This document shows, piece after piece, positions 26,862-35,887 of a stretch of DNA of 64,000 bases (the stretch's first letter is position 1; each line of letters begins with the position of its first letter). The stretch is from positions 3,342,501 to 3,406,500 of the forward strand of contig NZ_CP012154.1 of assembly GCF_001187785.1 (NCBI RefSeq), read 5' to 3'. Below the pieces are notes generated by a model. It was not told the origin of the DNA. It worked only from the letters and a program-made list of their open reading frames with translations, and made no database searches. The DNA comes from Wenzhouxiangella marina. GTDB lineage: Bacteria > Pseudomonadota > Gammaproteobacteria > Xanthomonadales > Wenzhouxiangellaceae. The translations under genes were made by a program, and so were the position numbers.

Positions 26862-28463
26862 TCAGTCGGTGTCGACGTAGACGCTGACTTCGCGGGTGGC
26901 GCGGAAGGTGATCTCCGGGTGGCGCTCCTGGGCCAGCTGCAGATTGACCCGCGTCGGCGCCAGGTAGACCAGCTGTCCGCCGCCGTCTTCGGCCAGGTAC
27001 TGCTCGTTCTTGTTGCGGAATTTCTCCAGCGCACGCTCGTCGTCGCAGCTGACCCAGCGGCAGGTCGCGACGTTGACCGCCTCGAAGCGGGCCTCGACCT
27101 TGTACTCGGCCATCAAGCGATAGGCGACGACGTCGAACTGCAGCATGCCGACCGCGCCGAGGACGAGGTCATTGCCCACGATCGGCTTGAAGAACTGGGT
27201 GGCGCCTTCTTCGGAGAGCTGGGTCAGGCCCTTGGTCAGGGCCTTCAGCTTGAGGGGATCGCGCAGCTGCACCCGGCGGAACAGTTCCGGCGCGAAGCTC
27301 GGAATGCCGGCGAACTGCAGGGCTTCGCCCTCGGTGAAGGTGTCACCGATGCCGATCGTGCCGTGGTTGTGCAGGCCGACGATGTCGCCGGGGTAGGCGT
27401 ACTCGGCCGTGGCACGCTCGTCGGCCATGAAGGTCAGGGCGCCGTGCGTGCGTTGCTCTTTCCCCAAGCGCACATGGTGCAGCTTCATGCCCTTCTCGAA
27501 CACGCCCGAGCAGACGCGCATGAAGGCCATGCGGTCGCGGTGGGCCGGATCCATATTGGCCTGCACCTTGAAGACGAAGCCGGTCAGCTTGTCTTCGTTG
27601 GGGTCCACGGTCCGGCCCAGGGTCGCACGCGGCTGGGGCTGGGGCGCGTACTCGACGAATTCATCGAGCAGGGGAATCACGCCGAAGTTGTTCAGGGCCG
27701 AGCCGAAGAAGACGGGCGTCTGCTCGCCCTTCAGGTAACGGTCCAGATCGAAGTCGTGGCTGGCGCCCTTGACCAGTTCGATCTCATCGCGGAGCTCGGC
27801 CGCCATCGGCCCCAGCACCTCGTCGGCTTCCGCGCTCTCCAGGCCCTGGATCACGCGCGGCTCCTGGCGCATGTAGTTCTTGCCGGACTCGTACAGATGA
27901 ATCTCGTCGCGCAGCAGATGATAGATGCCCTTCAGACGTCGTCCCATGCCGATCGGCCAGGTCACCGGCGCGCACTCGATGCCGAGCACGTTCTCGACCT
28001 CGTCGAGCAGTTCGATCGGCTCGCGGCCCTCGCGGTCGAGCTTGTTGATGAAGGTGAAGATCGGCGTGTCGCGCATGCGACAGACTTCCATCAGCTTGAT
28101 CGTCCGCTCCTCGACACCCTTGGCGCAGTCGATCACCATCAGGGCGGAATCGACGGCGGTCAGCACGCGGTAGGTGTCTTCCGAGAAGTCGGCGTGGCCC
28201 GGTGTGTCGAGCAGGTTGACCACGCGTTCCTTGTAGGGGAACTGCATCACCGAGGAGGTGATCGAGATGCCGCGCTCCTTCTCCATCTCCATCCAGTCCG
28301 AGGTCGCGTGCCGCGAAGCCTTGCGCGACTTGACCGAACCGGCCAGCTGGATGGCACCGCCGAAGAGCAGGAACTTCTCGGTCAGGGTCGTCTTGCCCGC
28401 GTCGGGGTGGGAGATGATGGCGAAGGTGCGCCGGCGCGCGACTTGTTCGGAAAGCTTGCTCAC
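26862..28463 (-). CDS. prfC: Peptide chain release factor 3
   Basis: 533-residue translational GTPase that removes RF1/RF2 from the ribosome after termination. G1 loop [10 protein letters not shown]3 [10 protein letters not shown]4 N-K-L-D, and the RF3-specific T-S-S-V-M-Q-F-P-Y are all present; length matches the E. coli protein. The likely start is the GTG at 28461-28463 ([14 protein letters not shown]); a TTG ten codons upstream is the alternative. Single-gene unit divergent from the first LRR gene. Confidence 0.95.
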   Translation of the reverse strand: MSKLSEQVARRRTFAIISHPDAGKTTLTEKFLLFGGAIQLAGSVKSRKASRHATSDWMEMEKERGISITSSVMQFPYKERVVNLLDTPGHADFSEDTYRVLTAVDSALMVIDCAKGVEERTIKLMEVCRMRDTPIFTFINKLDREGREPIELLDEVENVLGIECAPVTWPIGMGRRLKGIYHLLRDEIHLYESGKNYMRQEPRVIQGLESAEADEVLGPMAAELRDEIELVKGASHDFDLDRYLKGEQTPVFFGSALNNFGVIPLLDEFVEYAPQPQPRATLGRTVDPNEDKLTGFVFKVQANMDPAHRDRMAFMRVCSGVFEKGMKLHHVRLGKEQRTHGALTFMADERATAEYAYPGDIVGLHNHGTIGIGDTFTEGEALQFAGIPSFAPELFRRVQLRDPLKLKALTKGLTQLSEEGATQFFKPIVGNDLVLGAVGMLQFDVVAYRLMAEYKVEARFEAVNVATCRWVSCDDERALEKFRNKNEQYLAEDGGGQLVYLAPTRVNLQLAQERHPEITFRATREVSVYVDTD

Positions 28464-28535
28464 GGGATCGACTGCTGCGGGTAAACCGCGCAATTATAAG
28501 GCAGGCGGTGGGCTTGCCCGGCCCAGCCGCTGCAT

Positions 28536-28565
28536 TTGACTTGTGTGAAAGGCGCCCGTTAGCAT
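28536..28565 (+). promoter_or_regulatory. Candidate sigma-70 promoter of the LRR cluster
   Basis: TTGACT (28536-28541), 18-base spacer, TAGCAT (28560-28565), 43 bases before the first LRR start codon. Confidence 0.4.
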
Positions 28566-28608
28566 CAGGAGGTCCAGGGGGACCCAATCCAGAGGAACGA
28601 GGTCGATC

Positions 28609-30300
28609 ATGAGTTCCAGCATGCGAATCCCGGCCATCAGCGCCGCCATCCTGGCCGCCAGCTTCTTCACCGGCAGTCCCGCCTCCGCGCTCAGCCCGCC
28701 ACCGCCCGAACCCACCAGCGCCCTGGTGCAGTTCTACATGGCCACCGGCGGCGAGGACTGGAAGCGCAACGACGGCTGGCTGGACTCGAGCGTACCGATG
28801 TGCGATTGGTATGGCGTAGTCTGCAACAACGAGTTCGGCAGCCCGGTCTTTTCGGGCCTGAGTCTGCCGGACAACAACCTGAGCGGATCGATCAACGACC
28901 TCGATCTCATCCACTTCATGTTCGAGCGCCTGGATCTGAGCGGCAACGCCCTGACCGGCAGCCTGGACCGGATTCCCTTCTGGATCAGTTTCGTCGACCT
29001 GTCCCGCAACTTCCTCGGCGGCTCGCTGCCCGAGGTCACCGCGGGCCGTCTGATCGGCACTCTGCCGCCGGATTATTTCCACGGCCTGTCCTACCTGAAC
29101 CTGTCCGGTAACGAGTTCCGGGGCGAGGTGCCGGCGGACTGGGATCGGATGGCCCTGAGCGTTCTCGACCTGTCGAACAACCAGCTCGAAGGAGGCATCG
29201 AAAACGCCTTTGCAGCGATCCGCAAGGCCAACGGCGGCGAGCTCTATCTCCAGGACAACCTTTTCGGTGGCACGCTCTCACCCACGGTGGCGTCGACCAC
29301 CCTATGGGAAACCGACCTGCCGGCCTCCGGTGGCGGCCTGAACCTGTGCTGGAACGACCTGATCGTCGAGGATGAGGGCCTGGTCGATTTCATCGATCGG
29401 CATCATGTGGCCGGCCCAGGCTGGCAGGGCTGCCTGAATCGCGAGCGCGTAGCCATCGATGCCTCGGTCAGCGGATCCTGGTTCTCTCCGGCACGTTCCG
29501 GCGAAGGCGTCAGCCTGATGCTCCTCGACAACGGCGCCCCGCTGGTCTACAGCTTCACCTACGACCGCGATGGTGAGCAGCTGTGGTTCTTCGAAGTGGG
29601 CCGCAGCGGCGAGAAACACCTGAACTGGCCCACGCTGATCGAGACCCGCGGTGATTTCAACGTGGGCCTGCGCATGGTCGAGGACGAGCCCGCCCTGCGA
29701 TCGGTGGCGCGCCTGCGCATGGATCGCCTCGGCGATGGGGTGATGCAGTTCGAGCGCGTCTTCCTCGACTACAGTGGCTGCCCGCCCTTCGACGGCCTGC
29801 CGCCGGAAGAAGGCGACCCCATCCCCCTGCCCTGCCCGGTCAGTTCGATCTCCGATCGCAGCCCCCAGATCCAGCTGACTCGCCTGGCCGGGACGCGCTG
29901 TGACAATCAAGCGCAAATGCAATGGACCAGCGGCGCCTGGTTCAGCCCCGAGCGCAGCGGCGAAGGCTTCATCATCGAAGCGCTCAGTGACGATCGCGCG
30001 GTCGTCTACTGGTTCACCTACACGGCCGATGGCTCGGGCCAGCAGGTCTGGCTGACCGGCGACGGGCGCTTCGACGGTGAGCGACTCCGGATCGAGACCC
30101 TCTATCAGCCCACGGGCGGCGTGTATGGACCGGGCTTCGAGAGCGGTGACATCGTGCTGAGCGACTGGGGCAGCCTCGAGCTGAACTTCGGCGATGAAAG
30201 CTCGGTCGAGGCCGCGTTCGCCAGTAGCCGCAGTGAATTCGGCAGCGGACAGTTCTCCCTCGTGCGCCTGGCCCAACCGATGCTGGCCAGCTGCGACTGA
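28609..30300 (+). CDS. Exported leucine-rich-repeat protein with two W-F domains (copy 1)
   Basis: 563 residues. Signal peptide, then a plant-like LRR N-cap (L-V-Q-F-Y-M-A-T-G-G-E-D-W, C-D-W-Y-G-V-V-C). About five LRR units follow (L-D-L-S-G-N-A-L-T-G-S-L, L-N-L-S-G-N-E-F-R-G-E-V). Two copies of a beta-rich domain near 287-380 and 440-535 begin S-G-S-W-F-S-P-A-R-S-G-E-G and S-G-A-W-F-S-P-E-R-S-G-E-G, with V-Y-W-F-T-Y and Q-V-W-L-T-G-D-G inside. The C-terminus is L-A-Q-P-M-L-A-S-C-D. GAGG lies 6 bases before the ATG. First of three tandem paralogues; likely secreted, role unknown. Confidence 0.88.
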   Translation: MSSSMRIPAISAAILAASFFTGSPASALSPPPPEPTSALVQFYMATGGEDWKRNDGWLDSSVPMCDWYGVVCNNEFGSPVFSGLSLPDNNLSGSINDLDLIHFMFERLDLSGNALTGSLDRIPFWISFVDLSRNFLGGSLPEVTAGRLIGTLPPDYFHGLSYLNLSGNEFRGEVPADWDRMALSVLDLSNNQLEGGIENAFAAIRKANGGELYLQDNLFGGTLSPTVASTTLWETDLPASGGGLNLCWNDLIVEDEGLVDFIDRHHVAGPGWQGCLNRERVAIDASVSGSWFSPARSGEGVSLMLLDNGAPLVYSFTYDRDGEQLWFFEVGRSGEKHLNWPTLIETRGDFNVGLRMVEDEPALRSVARLRMDRLGDGVMQFERVFLDYSGCPPFDGLPPEEGDPIPLPCPVSSISDRSPQIQLTRLAGTRCDNQAQMQWTSGAWFSPERSGEGFIIEALSDDRAVVYWFTYTADGSGQQVWLTGDGRFDGERLRIETLYQPTGGVYGPGFESGDIVLSDWGSLELNFGDESSVEAAFASSRSEFGSGQFSLVRLAQPMLASCD

Positions 30301-30323
30301 GCAAGGCCATTTAACGTCCACCC

Positions 30324-30354
30324 AACGCCCCATCCGCTAGGCTGGCGGGGCGTT
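30324..30354 (+). terminator. Stem-loop between LRR copies 1 and 2
   Basis: AACGCCCC, 15-base loop, GGGGCGTT. It lies 24 bases past the stop codon; no T tract follows, so termination is uncertain. Confidence 0.35.
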
Positions 30355-30470
30355 GAGTAGGTAGACCGGGGCGGGACGTCACAGGAACGACCCGCGGCCT
30401 TTAGCCGTGCGCAAGTGCCCCATCGCTGTCAGCTCTTCGCGATTCGATCCGAACCGACTGCGAGCCCGTC

Positions 30471-32495
30471 ATGCAAAAGCTGATCCCGACCCTGCTGGCC
30501 CTGGCCGCCACGCTGCCCCTGAGCACCCAGGCACAGGTCTCGGCAGCGGAGCGCGATGTCCTGATCGAGTTTTATCAGGCGACCAACGGCGACCGATGGA
30601 CGAAGAACTACTCCTGGCTGGGCCCGGTCGGCACGGAATGCGATTGGTATGGCGTGGAATGCCAGAGCCACCCTGACCCGGCCATCGAAGACGAGGTCGT
30701 CACCAGACTTCGCCTGGAATCGAACAACCTGTCGGGCGAACTCCCGACCAGCCTGGGGGGCCTGCCGCACCTTATATCGCTCCACCTGCGCGCCAACAAG
30801 ATCACGGGGACGGTTCCCCGAACACTGCTACTCACGCCTCTGGAATCCATCGATCTGAGTTTGAACAGGATCAGGGGTTTCGGCGACGAAGTGCTCCCGG
30901 GACCGCCATCGGCAACCGTCTTTCTCATCGATCTGTCCAGCAACCTCCTGAGCTGGCTGCCACCGGACGAATGGTTGGCGCACGTTGTTCATCTGGATCT
31001 TTCCACCAACAACCTTTCGTACGCCCTCGCCGTGGAGCGCGACTGGCCGATGACGATGTCCACGCTGCGATTGGCCGACAACCGCATCCACGATGTGATC
31101 CCGATCAGCCTGACGGACTTCCCGGCGCTGCAGACCCTGGACCTGTCGCAGAACACGATCGCAAGCTGGCCGCTGGACGAGGCGGACCCGCCGGCACTGA
31201 CCGAGCTTGACCTGAGCTCGAACTGGCTCGGTCCGTTCTGGCCGGAGCATCTGCCGCTTGATTCGGCGGCAAGCATCCTGCGCCTGGCGTCCAATGGTTT
31301 TACGCGACCGCTGCCCGCCTGGCTTTCCAGCCTCGAGCTGCAGGAACTCGACATTTCGAACAACGACATCCCCGGCGACATCGCGCCCGCCTTCTCAAGC
31401 CTCCGGTTCGCCGAGATCGGCAAAGTCGCGCTGTTTGCCAGAAACAACCGATTCACTGGCGAGCTGCCTTCGAACGTCCCCTGGGAATACTTCGACCGGG
31501 CGATCTACAACCACTTCTTGAATTTAGGATTGAACGGCACCGCCGCGCTGGATCTTTGTGGCAACGAGCTCAGCGCGCCCGATTCACTGCCCCTGGAGAC
31601 CATCGATGCGGTGCACCGTGGTGGCGGATTCGAAGCCTGCCAAGCCACCCGCGAGCCCGCCCTGGACCGCACCTTCAGCGGCAGCTGGTTCCATCCAGGC
31701 ACGGCCGGCGAGGGTTTTTCCATGATGCTGACGACGGACTGGGAGCTGCTCGTCTACTGGTTCGGCTATGGCGCCTCGGGCACGGGCACCCCGGGCCCGG
31801 TCTGGCACCTGGCAACGGCGTCCATCACCGATTCGGGCGTTCACTTCAACAAGTTCCTGACCACCTCCGGCCGCTTCGGAAACGGCGGCGACCTGCTGCG
31901 CAAGGACAGCACACGATCCATCTGGCTCGAGCGCGCCGCCGATGAATCGCTGCTGCTGACCGTCGAGGGATGGCGGCCACCGTTTCCACCGGGCATCGCC
32001 TGCCCAGGCGTGGGCCATCCGCTGGAGTGCTGGGGAGCCTATATTTCCGAGCGGGTTGAGCCCGTACAACTGACCCGACTGGCGGGATCGACCTGTGACA
32101 CGCAGTTGGACCAGCAGATTTATTCCGGTGCCTGGTTCAATCCCTGGCGGAGCGGCGAGGGATTCGTCATCGAAGTCACCACCTCGGGAGATGGCCTGGT
32201 CTACTGGTTCACGCACGAAGCGCAAGCGAGCGGCAATCAACTCTGGTTGATCGGGCAGGCCCCCTTCGAGGGCTCGCGCCTGGAAATCCCGGAAATGCTC
32301 GAGCCCAGGGGTGGGCAGTTCTGGTCCGAGGACAACCCGGAAGACGTGTCGTTCTCCGATTGGGGCAGCCTGACCATCGAGTTCACCGACCGAGACCAGG
32401 GGCGAATCAGCTACGAAAGTCATGACCCGGACTACGGCGCAGGAAGCTACGACATCGTCCAGCTCGCCCGACCGCGGCTGGCCGACTGCTACTGA
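30471..32495 (+). CDS. Exported leucine-rich-repeat protein with two W-F domains (copy 2)
   Basis: 674 residues, the longest of the three. Signal peptide (M-Q-K-L-I-P-T-L-L-A-L-A-A-T-L-P), LRR cap L-I-E-F-Y-Q-A-T-N-G-D-R-W and C-D-W-Y-G-V-E-C. About ten LRR units follow (L-R-L-E-S-N-N-L-S-G-E-L, L-H-L-R-A-N-K-I-T-G, L-D-L-S-Q-N-T-I-A-S-W). W-F domains near 403 (S-G-S-W-F-H-P-G-T-A-G-E-G-F) and 551 (S-G-A-W-F-N-P-W-R-S-G-E-G-F); the tail L-A-R-P-R-L-A-D-C-Y ends one codon before the stop. The ribosome site is weak. It may have its own promoter since 170 bases and a hairpin separate it from copy 1. Confidence 0.87.
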   Translation: MQKLIPTLLALAATLPLSTQAQVSAAERDVLIEFYQATNGDRWTKNYSWLGPVGTECDWYGVECQSHPDPAIEDEVVTRLRLESNNLSGELPTSLGGLPHLISLHLRANKITGTVPRTLLLTPLESIDLSLNRIRGFGDEVLPGPPSATVFLIDLSSNLLSWLPPDEWLAHVVHLDLSTNNLSYALAVERDWPMTMSTLRLADNRIHDVIPISLTDFPALQTLDLSQNTIASWPLDEADPPALTELDLSSNWLGPFWPEHLPLDSAASILRLASNGFTRPLPAWLSSLELQELDISNNDIPGDIAPAFSSLRFAEIGKVALFARNNRFTGELPSNVPWEYFDRAIYNHFLNLGLNGTAALDLCGNELSAPDSLPLETIDAVHRGGGFEACQATREPALDRTFSGSWFHPGTAGEGFSMMLTTDWELLVYWFGYGASGTGTPGPVWHLATASITDSGVHFNKFLTTSGRFGNGGDLLRKDSTRSIWLERAADESLLLTVEGWRPPFPPGIACPGVGHPLECWGAYISERVEPVQLTRLAGSTCDTQLDQQIYSGAWFNPWRSGEGFVIEVTTSGDGLVYWFTHEAQASGNQLWLIGQAPFEGSRLEIPEMLEPRGGQFWSEDNPEDVSFSDWGSLTIEFTDRDQGRISYESHDPDYGAGSYDIVQLARPRLADCY

Positions 32496-32554
32496 CCCGA
32501 ATGACACCGGGGTCTCACACAACGAACAGGTCTGCACCTGGAGGGACAAGTCCA

Positions 32555-34264
32555 ATGGGCATATTCAGAAGCACCCGCCTCACACTCGCCGCCCTGGCCT
32601 TGCTGCCATCCATACCATTGATGGCCCTTTCGCCGCCCCCGCCGCAGCCGGATGATTTCCTGCTGCCCGCGCTCTACGAAGCCCTGGACGGTGACAACTG
32701 GATCAACAACGACGGCTGGCTGGACCCGGACGTGCACTGGTGCGACTGGTATGGCGTGACCTGTGGCGAGGAATACTGGCCCGGTCTGTTCGAGTTCGAT
32801 TCCTTGAATCTGTCGGGCAACGGGTTGACCGGTGAATTCGGCACCCAGGTGCTGGACTACTTCGAACGCGGCGTGACCCTGCCGGACTTTGTCCTGGACC
32901 TGTCGGACAACGCCATTTCCGGCCCGCTCAGCGCCTTGCCGGTTTACCCGCGTGTCGTCCTCATGAACGACAACCAGTTCGACGGCAATCTCCCCGTCCC
33001 AGCACCGCTGGATGCGCATCTCTTCCCGGTCTGGCGGCTGGAAGTGCTGGATCTTTCCGGTAATGGGTTCTCGGGGACCATTCCTGCGCTGTGGGCAGAC
33101 CGCCTGCGCCTGCTTTTCCTGAACCTCAACGACAATCGGCTCGAAGGCAGTATCGAAGCGGCGGTCCATGCCCTGGACCCCGACCTACCCGCGCCCTCAG
33201 CCGCCGCCTTCTTCACCGGACTCGGCCTGTGGCTGGCCGACAACGACTTCAGCGGCGAGCTCGACCCGGCCTGGTTCGAAGACCGAGAAGTCACTTCCTT
33301 CAATCTATGCTGGACCGAACTGCAGATCGATGACCCGCAGCTGGGCGAATGGATCGCCGAGCGCCACTGGGGCGGCGACCCGGCGCAGTGCCTGAATCAG
33401 GCGCGTCTGCCGCTGGATCCCTCGGTCAGCGGAAGCTGGTTCGATCCGCGGCGATCGGGCGAGGGCTTCTCGCTGATGCTGCTGGAGGACGGCACGCCGC
33501 TGGTCTACTGGTTCTCGCACATCTCGAACAACCGCCAGCTCTGGTTGTTCAACTCCGGGGGCGCCACCGGGACAACGGCCCGTTTCCAGCCCTTGCTCCG
33601 GACACGCGGCGAATTCGACCTGGGCCTGAGCGATCTGGAGTTCCCGCTGGTCAGGGGCGGCGCCCTGCGCCTGGACCGGACGGGCCCTTCGCTCCTGCAC
33701 GCCGAGTTCAGCCTCGCCTATACCGGCTACGACATCGCGCAACCAGGCGACATCCAGATCACCTGGCCGCCGCAGCCGGACATCGGACGGCGTTCGGACC
33801 ACATTCAACTCAGCCGCCTGGCCGGGACGAACTGCGAGAACCAGCAGGCGCATCAATGGATCTCCGGCGCCTGGTTCGATCCCGAACGCAGCGGCGAGGG
33901 CTTCGTCGTCGAAGTGATCGAAGACGGGCGAGGCGTCGTCTACTGGTTCACCTATACGCCGCCCGGCACCAATGACGAACGCCTGCTCGAGCGGGCCGGT
34001 GACTGGCAGGTCTGGATGACCGGCGATGGTCAGTTCGACGGCAATACGCTGACCATCGACCCCTTGTACCGACCGCAGGACACCGGCTTTCTCATGCCCG
34101 GCGGCACCGAGTTCATCGACAACCTGCCCATCGGCACGCTGCAGATGATTTTCCAGGACGATCAGTCCGGCAGCATCCAGTTCACCAGCAGCGACCCGGA
34201 CTTCCCCTCGACCAGCTATCCGATCGAGCGCCTGGCCCGACCGATGCTGGTCGACTGCGACTGA
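32555..34264 (+). CDS. Exported leucine-rich-repeat protein with two W-F domains (copy 3)
   Basis: 569 residues. Signal peptide M-G-I-F-R-S-T-R-L-T-L-A-A-L-A-L-L, then L-Y-E-A-L-D-G-D-N-W and C-D-W-Y-G-V-T-C. About four LRR units follow, then W-F domains near 291 (S-G-S-W-F-D-P-R-R-S-G-E-G) and 436 (S-G-A-W-F-D-P-E-R-S-G-E-G). It keeps the linker I-Q-L-S-R-L-A-G-T-N-C and the tail L-A-R-P-M-L-V-D-C-D; the two cysteines are conserved in all three paralogues and may form a disulfide. GGAGGGA about 10 bases before the ATG at 32555 decides the start over 32501. It ends 9 bases from the converging MAPEG gene. Confidence 0.88.
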   Translation: MGIFRSTRLTLAALALLPSIPLMALSPPPPQPDDFLLPALYEALDGDNWINNDGWLDPDVHWCDWYGVTCGEEYWPGLFEFDSLNLSGNGLTGEFGTQVLDYFERGVTLPDFVLDLSDNAISGPLSALPVYPRVVLMNDNQFDGNLPVPAPLDAHLFPVWRLEVLDLSGNGFSGTIPALWADRLRLLFLNLNDNRLEGSIEAAVHALDPDLPAPSAAAFFTGLGLWLADNDFSGELDPAWFEDREVTSFNLCWTELQIDDPQLGEWIAERHWGGDPAQCLNQARLPLDPSVSGSWFDPRRSGEGFSLMLLEDGTPLVYWFSHISNNRQLWLFNSGGATGTTARFQPLLRTRGEFDLGLSDLEFPLVRGGALRLDRTGPSLLHAEFSLAYTGYDIAQPGDIQITWPPQPDIGRRSDHIQLSRLAGTNCENQQAHQWISGAWFDPERSGEGFVVEVIEDGRGVVYWFTYTPPGTNDERLLERAGDWQVWMTGDGQFDGNTLTIDPLYRPQDTGFLMPGGTEFIDNLPIGTLQMIFQDDQSGSIQFTSSDPDFPSTSYPIERLARPMLVDCD

Positions 34265-34273
34265 GCCTCTGAA

Positions 34274-34693
34274 TCAGAGCGCGTTCAAGGCGAAGCCGAT
34301 CCACATCGCGAACAGCAGCAGATAGCCGGCGATGAAGACGTAGAAGCGGTGCATGACGCGGTTGTAGCTGCACTGGATCAGACTGTGGATCACGCGCAGG
34401 GCAACGAAGCCCCAGGCAGCGATCGGCAGCCAGCTCGGAATCGTCCCGCTACCCACCGCCAGGGCGCAGAGCGCGTAGAACAGCACCGGCAGCTCGAACA
34501 GGTGCTTGAAGTTGTCCGAGGCGCGCGTGTCTTCGTAGCGGTCGGCAGCCTGACCGGACAGGGCGACGGACTGCGGCGCGATGCGATTGGCCTTCATTTC
34601 CCCGATACGGACGAACAGCAGTCGGAATCCGATCAGGAAGGTCAGGATGGCGAGGCTGGCGCAGGCCAGGATCAGATGCTGAGATGGCGTCAT
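34274..34693 (-). CDS. MAPEG-family membrane protein
   Basis: 139 residues with four hydrophobic segments and the MAPEG pattern: R-I-G-E-M-K-A-N-R-I-A-P, A-D-R-Y-E-D-T-R-A-S-D-N-F-K-H-L-F-E-L-P-V-L-F-Y-A, R-V-I-H-S-L-I-Q-C-S-Y-N-R-V. Family members are glutathione-linked or lipid-metabolising inner-membrane enzymes; the bacterial substrate is unknown. It is downstream of the 35-residue peptide gene and a 10-bp stem-loop. Confidence 0.88.
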   Translation of the reverse strand: MTPSQHLILACASLAILTFLIGFRLLFVRIGEMKANRIAPQSVALSGQAADRYEDTRASDNFKHLFELPVLFYALCALAVGSGTIPSWLPIAAWGFVALRVIHSLIQCSYNRVMHRFYVFIAGYLLLFAMWIGFALNAL

Positions 34694-34730
34694 GGCGGGC
34701 TGGCCGTAGAAGGATCAGCGCCCATCATAA

Positions 34731-34756
34731 CGAACCGGGGCGACGGCCCCGGTTCG
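34731..34756 (-). terminator. 10-bp stem-loop between the small peptide gene and MAPEG gene
   Basis: CGAACCGGGG, six-base loop, CCCCGGTTCG: a perfect stem starting 10 bases past the small peptide's stop. The T tract on the minus strand is poor. Confidence 0.5.
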
Positions 34757-34765
34757 TGCAAGGAA

Positions 34766-34873
34766 TCAGACCCAGCCGCTGACGATCAGGGCCATGCCGA
34801 TCTGGGCGGCCGCGGCCAGCAGGGCGAAGGCCAGGGTCCGACGAGAGCTTGAATTTCTGCAGCATTGGATCAT
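34766..34873 (-). CDS. 35-residue membrane peptide
   Basis: ATG at 34871-34873 preceded by AAGGAG six bases upstream, TGA at 34766-34768. The peptide starts M-I-Q-C-C-R-N-S-S-S-R-R and then has one hydrophobic stretch (L-A-F-A-L-L-A-A-A-A-Q-I-G-M-A-L-I-V) ending G-W-V. The strong ribosome site, membrane-segment pattern and following stem-loop support a real gene. It lies 47 bases downstream of the SdpI-like gene and may be on that transcript. No family recognised. Confidence 0.6.
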   Translation of the reverse strand: MIQCCRNSSSRRTLAFALLAAAAQIGMALIVSGWV

Positions 34874-34920
34874 TGGACTCTCCTTGAATGGGATCGATTC
34901 ATGTGGTGGCTTGCTGCGCG

Positions 34921-35496
34921 TCAGAGGGCTTCACTCGGGCCGGTTCGTCCACGCAGTAAACCGATCAGGACAATGATCGCCAGGGCGGCGTACAGCACGC
35001 CGCTCACGATCCAGGCCAGATTCTCGCTGAGCGGAAGCAGCCACAGGATCACCAGCGCCAGACCCACGAGCACGAAGGTCCAGCCAAACAGACGCTGGAG
35101 GCCCAGACTGCGACTCGAACGGCAGGCGGTCTCGATCTTCTTGGGCAGGCCATTGCCGATGATCACCAGCACCAGGGCATTGCTGATCATCGCGTAGCGG
35201 ACAATCCAGCTTTCGTCCATGACGCCGGTCGATCCCAGGGCGCAGGCGCCCAGTGCGCCGGCGATCAGCAGGCCAGCACCCACCAGGCTGTTGAGCACCA
35301 CCCGCCTTTCCTGGCTGTCCTTCTTCGGCATCGCACCGAACAGGTTCAGGCCAACCCAGGCTGCAGGCAGCGACAGCATGCCCAGCAACCAGATCAGCGC
35401 GCCTTCCGGCCGGGCGATCCAGGCCAGGGTGCCGAAGGCCAGGGCCAGGAAGACCAGCACCTGGAAGGCGATCATTCGAAGTTTCAGTGGATTCAT
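34921..35496 (-). CDS. SdpI-like integral membrane protein
   Basis: 191 residues with about six membrane segments. The segment I-I-G-N-G-L-P-K-K followed by L-G-L-Q-R-L-F-G-W-T-F-V-L-V-G-L resembles the G-N-Y-L-P-K / F-L-G-W region of SdpI, the toxin-immunity and signalling protein of Bacillus. The start at the ATG 35494-35496 has AAGGAG eight bases upstream, inside the last codons of the SdpR-like gene; the two genes are 2 bases apart. No SdpC-like toxin gene is visible here, so immunity function is only suggested. Confidence 0.7.
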   Translation of the reverse strand: MNPLKLRMIAFQVLVFLALAFGTLAWIARPEGALIWLLGMLSLPAAWVGLNLFGAMPKKDSQERRVVLNSLVGAGLLIAGALGACALGSTGVMDESWIVRYAMISNALVLVIIGNGLPKKIETACRSSRSLGLQRLFGWTFVLVGLALVILWLLPLSENLAWIVSGVLYAALAIIVLIGLLRGRTGPSEAL

Positions 35497-35498
35497 GT

Positions 35499-35825
35499 TC
35501 AATTCTCCTTGGGATGCTCAGCGTCCAGACCCGCAGGGTCGGGATCGACGGCGGAATCGGCGGCAGCCTGAATTCCGAAGGCCTTGGCGAGACCCATCAG
35601 GGCCTCTTCGAGCACCGACATCTTCAGCGAGTAGGTGATCGAGGTGCCATGCTTCTCGGCCCGCACCAGATCGGCCTCCTTCAGCACCTTGAAGTGCGTC
35701 GACATGGTCGGCTTCGAGACCTCGAAATGCTCGGCGAGCTCGCCGGCGGTCATCGGTCCACGCCGCAGCAGTTCGAGCACCTTGCGTCGCGTCGGGTCGG
35801 AAATGGCTTTCAGTACCTGGCTCAT
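35499..35825 (-). CDS. ArsR-family autorepressor, SdpR-like
   Basis: 108-residue winged helix repressor: A-I-S-D-P-T-R-R-K-V-L-E-L-L, G-E-L-A-E-H-F-E-V-S-K-P-T-M-S-T-H-F-K-V-L-K-E-A-D-L-V. It has no metal-binding cysteines, which separates it from metal-sensing ArsR proteins and fits the SdpR autorepressor group. It is first in an operon with the SdpI-like membrane protein, the same order as sdpR-sdpI, and its own promoter carries a dyad operator. Confidence 0.88.
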   Translation of the reverse strand: MSQVLKAISDPTRRKVLELLRRGPMTAGELAEHFEVSKPTMSTHFKVLKEADLVRAEKHGTSITYSLKMSVLEEALMGLAKAFGIQAAADSAVDPDPAGLDAEHPKEN

Positions 35826-35832
35826 GATTCGT

Positions 35833-35861
35833 AATTTAGCTAATTATCTAATTAGAGTCAA
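35833..35861 (-). promoter_or_regulatory. Promoter with operator in the spacer, SdpR-like operon
   Basis: On the minus strand: TTGACT (35861-35856), 17-base spacer, TAAATT (35838-35833). The spacer contains the dyad CTAATTA-N2-TAATTAG (35840-35855). The expected transcript start is within a base or so of the ATG, so the mRNA would be leaderless. The fit suggests repression by the gene's own product. Confidence 0.72.
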
Positions 35862-35887
35862 GTCTAAATTCCAGACCCCAGACAACG

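Noticed and set aside
28519-28534. Possible sigma-54 promoter before the LRR cluster
   Set aside because: GG and GC doublets are spaced correctly but only 8 of 12 positions match; a sigma-70 candidate fits better.
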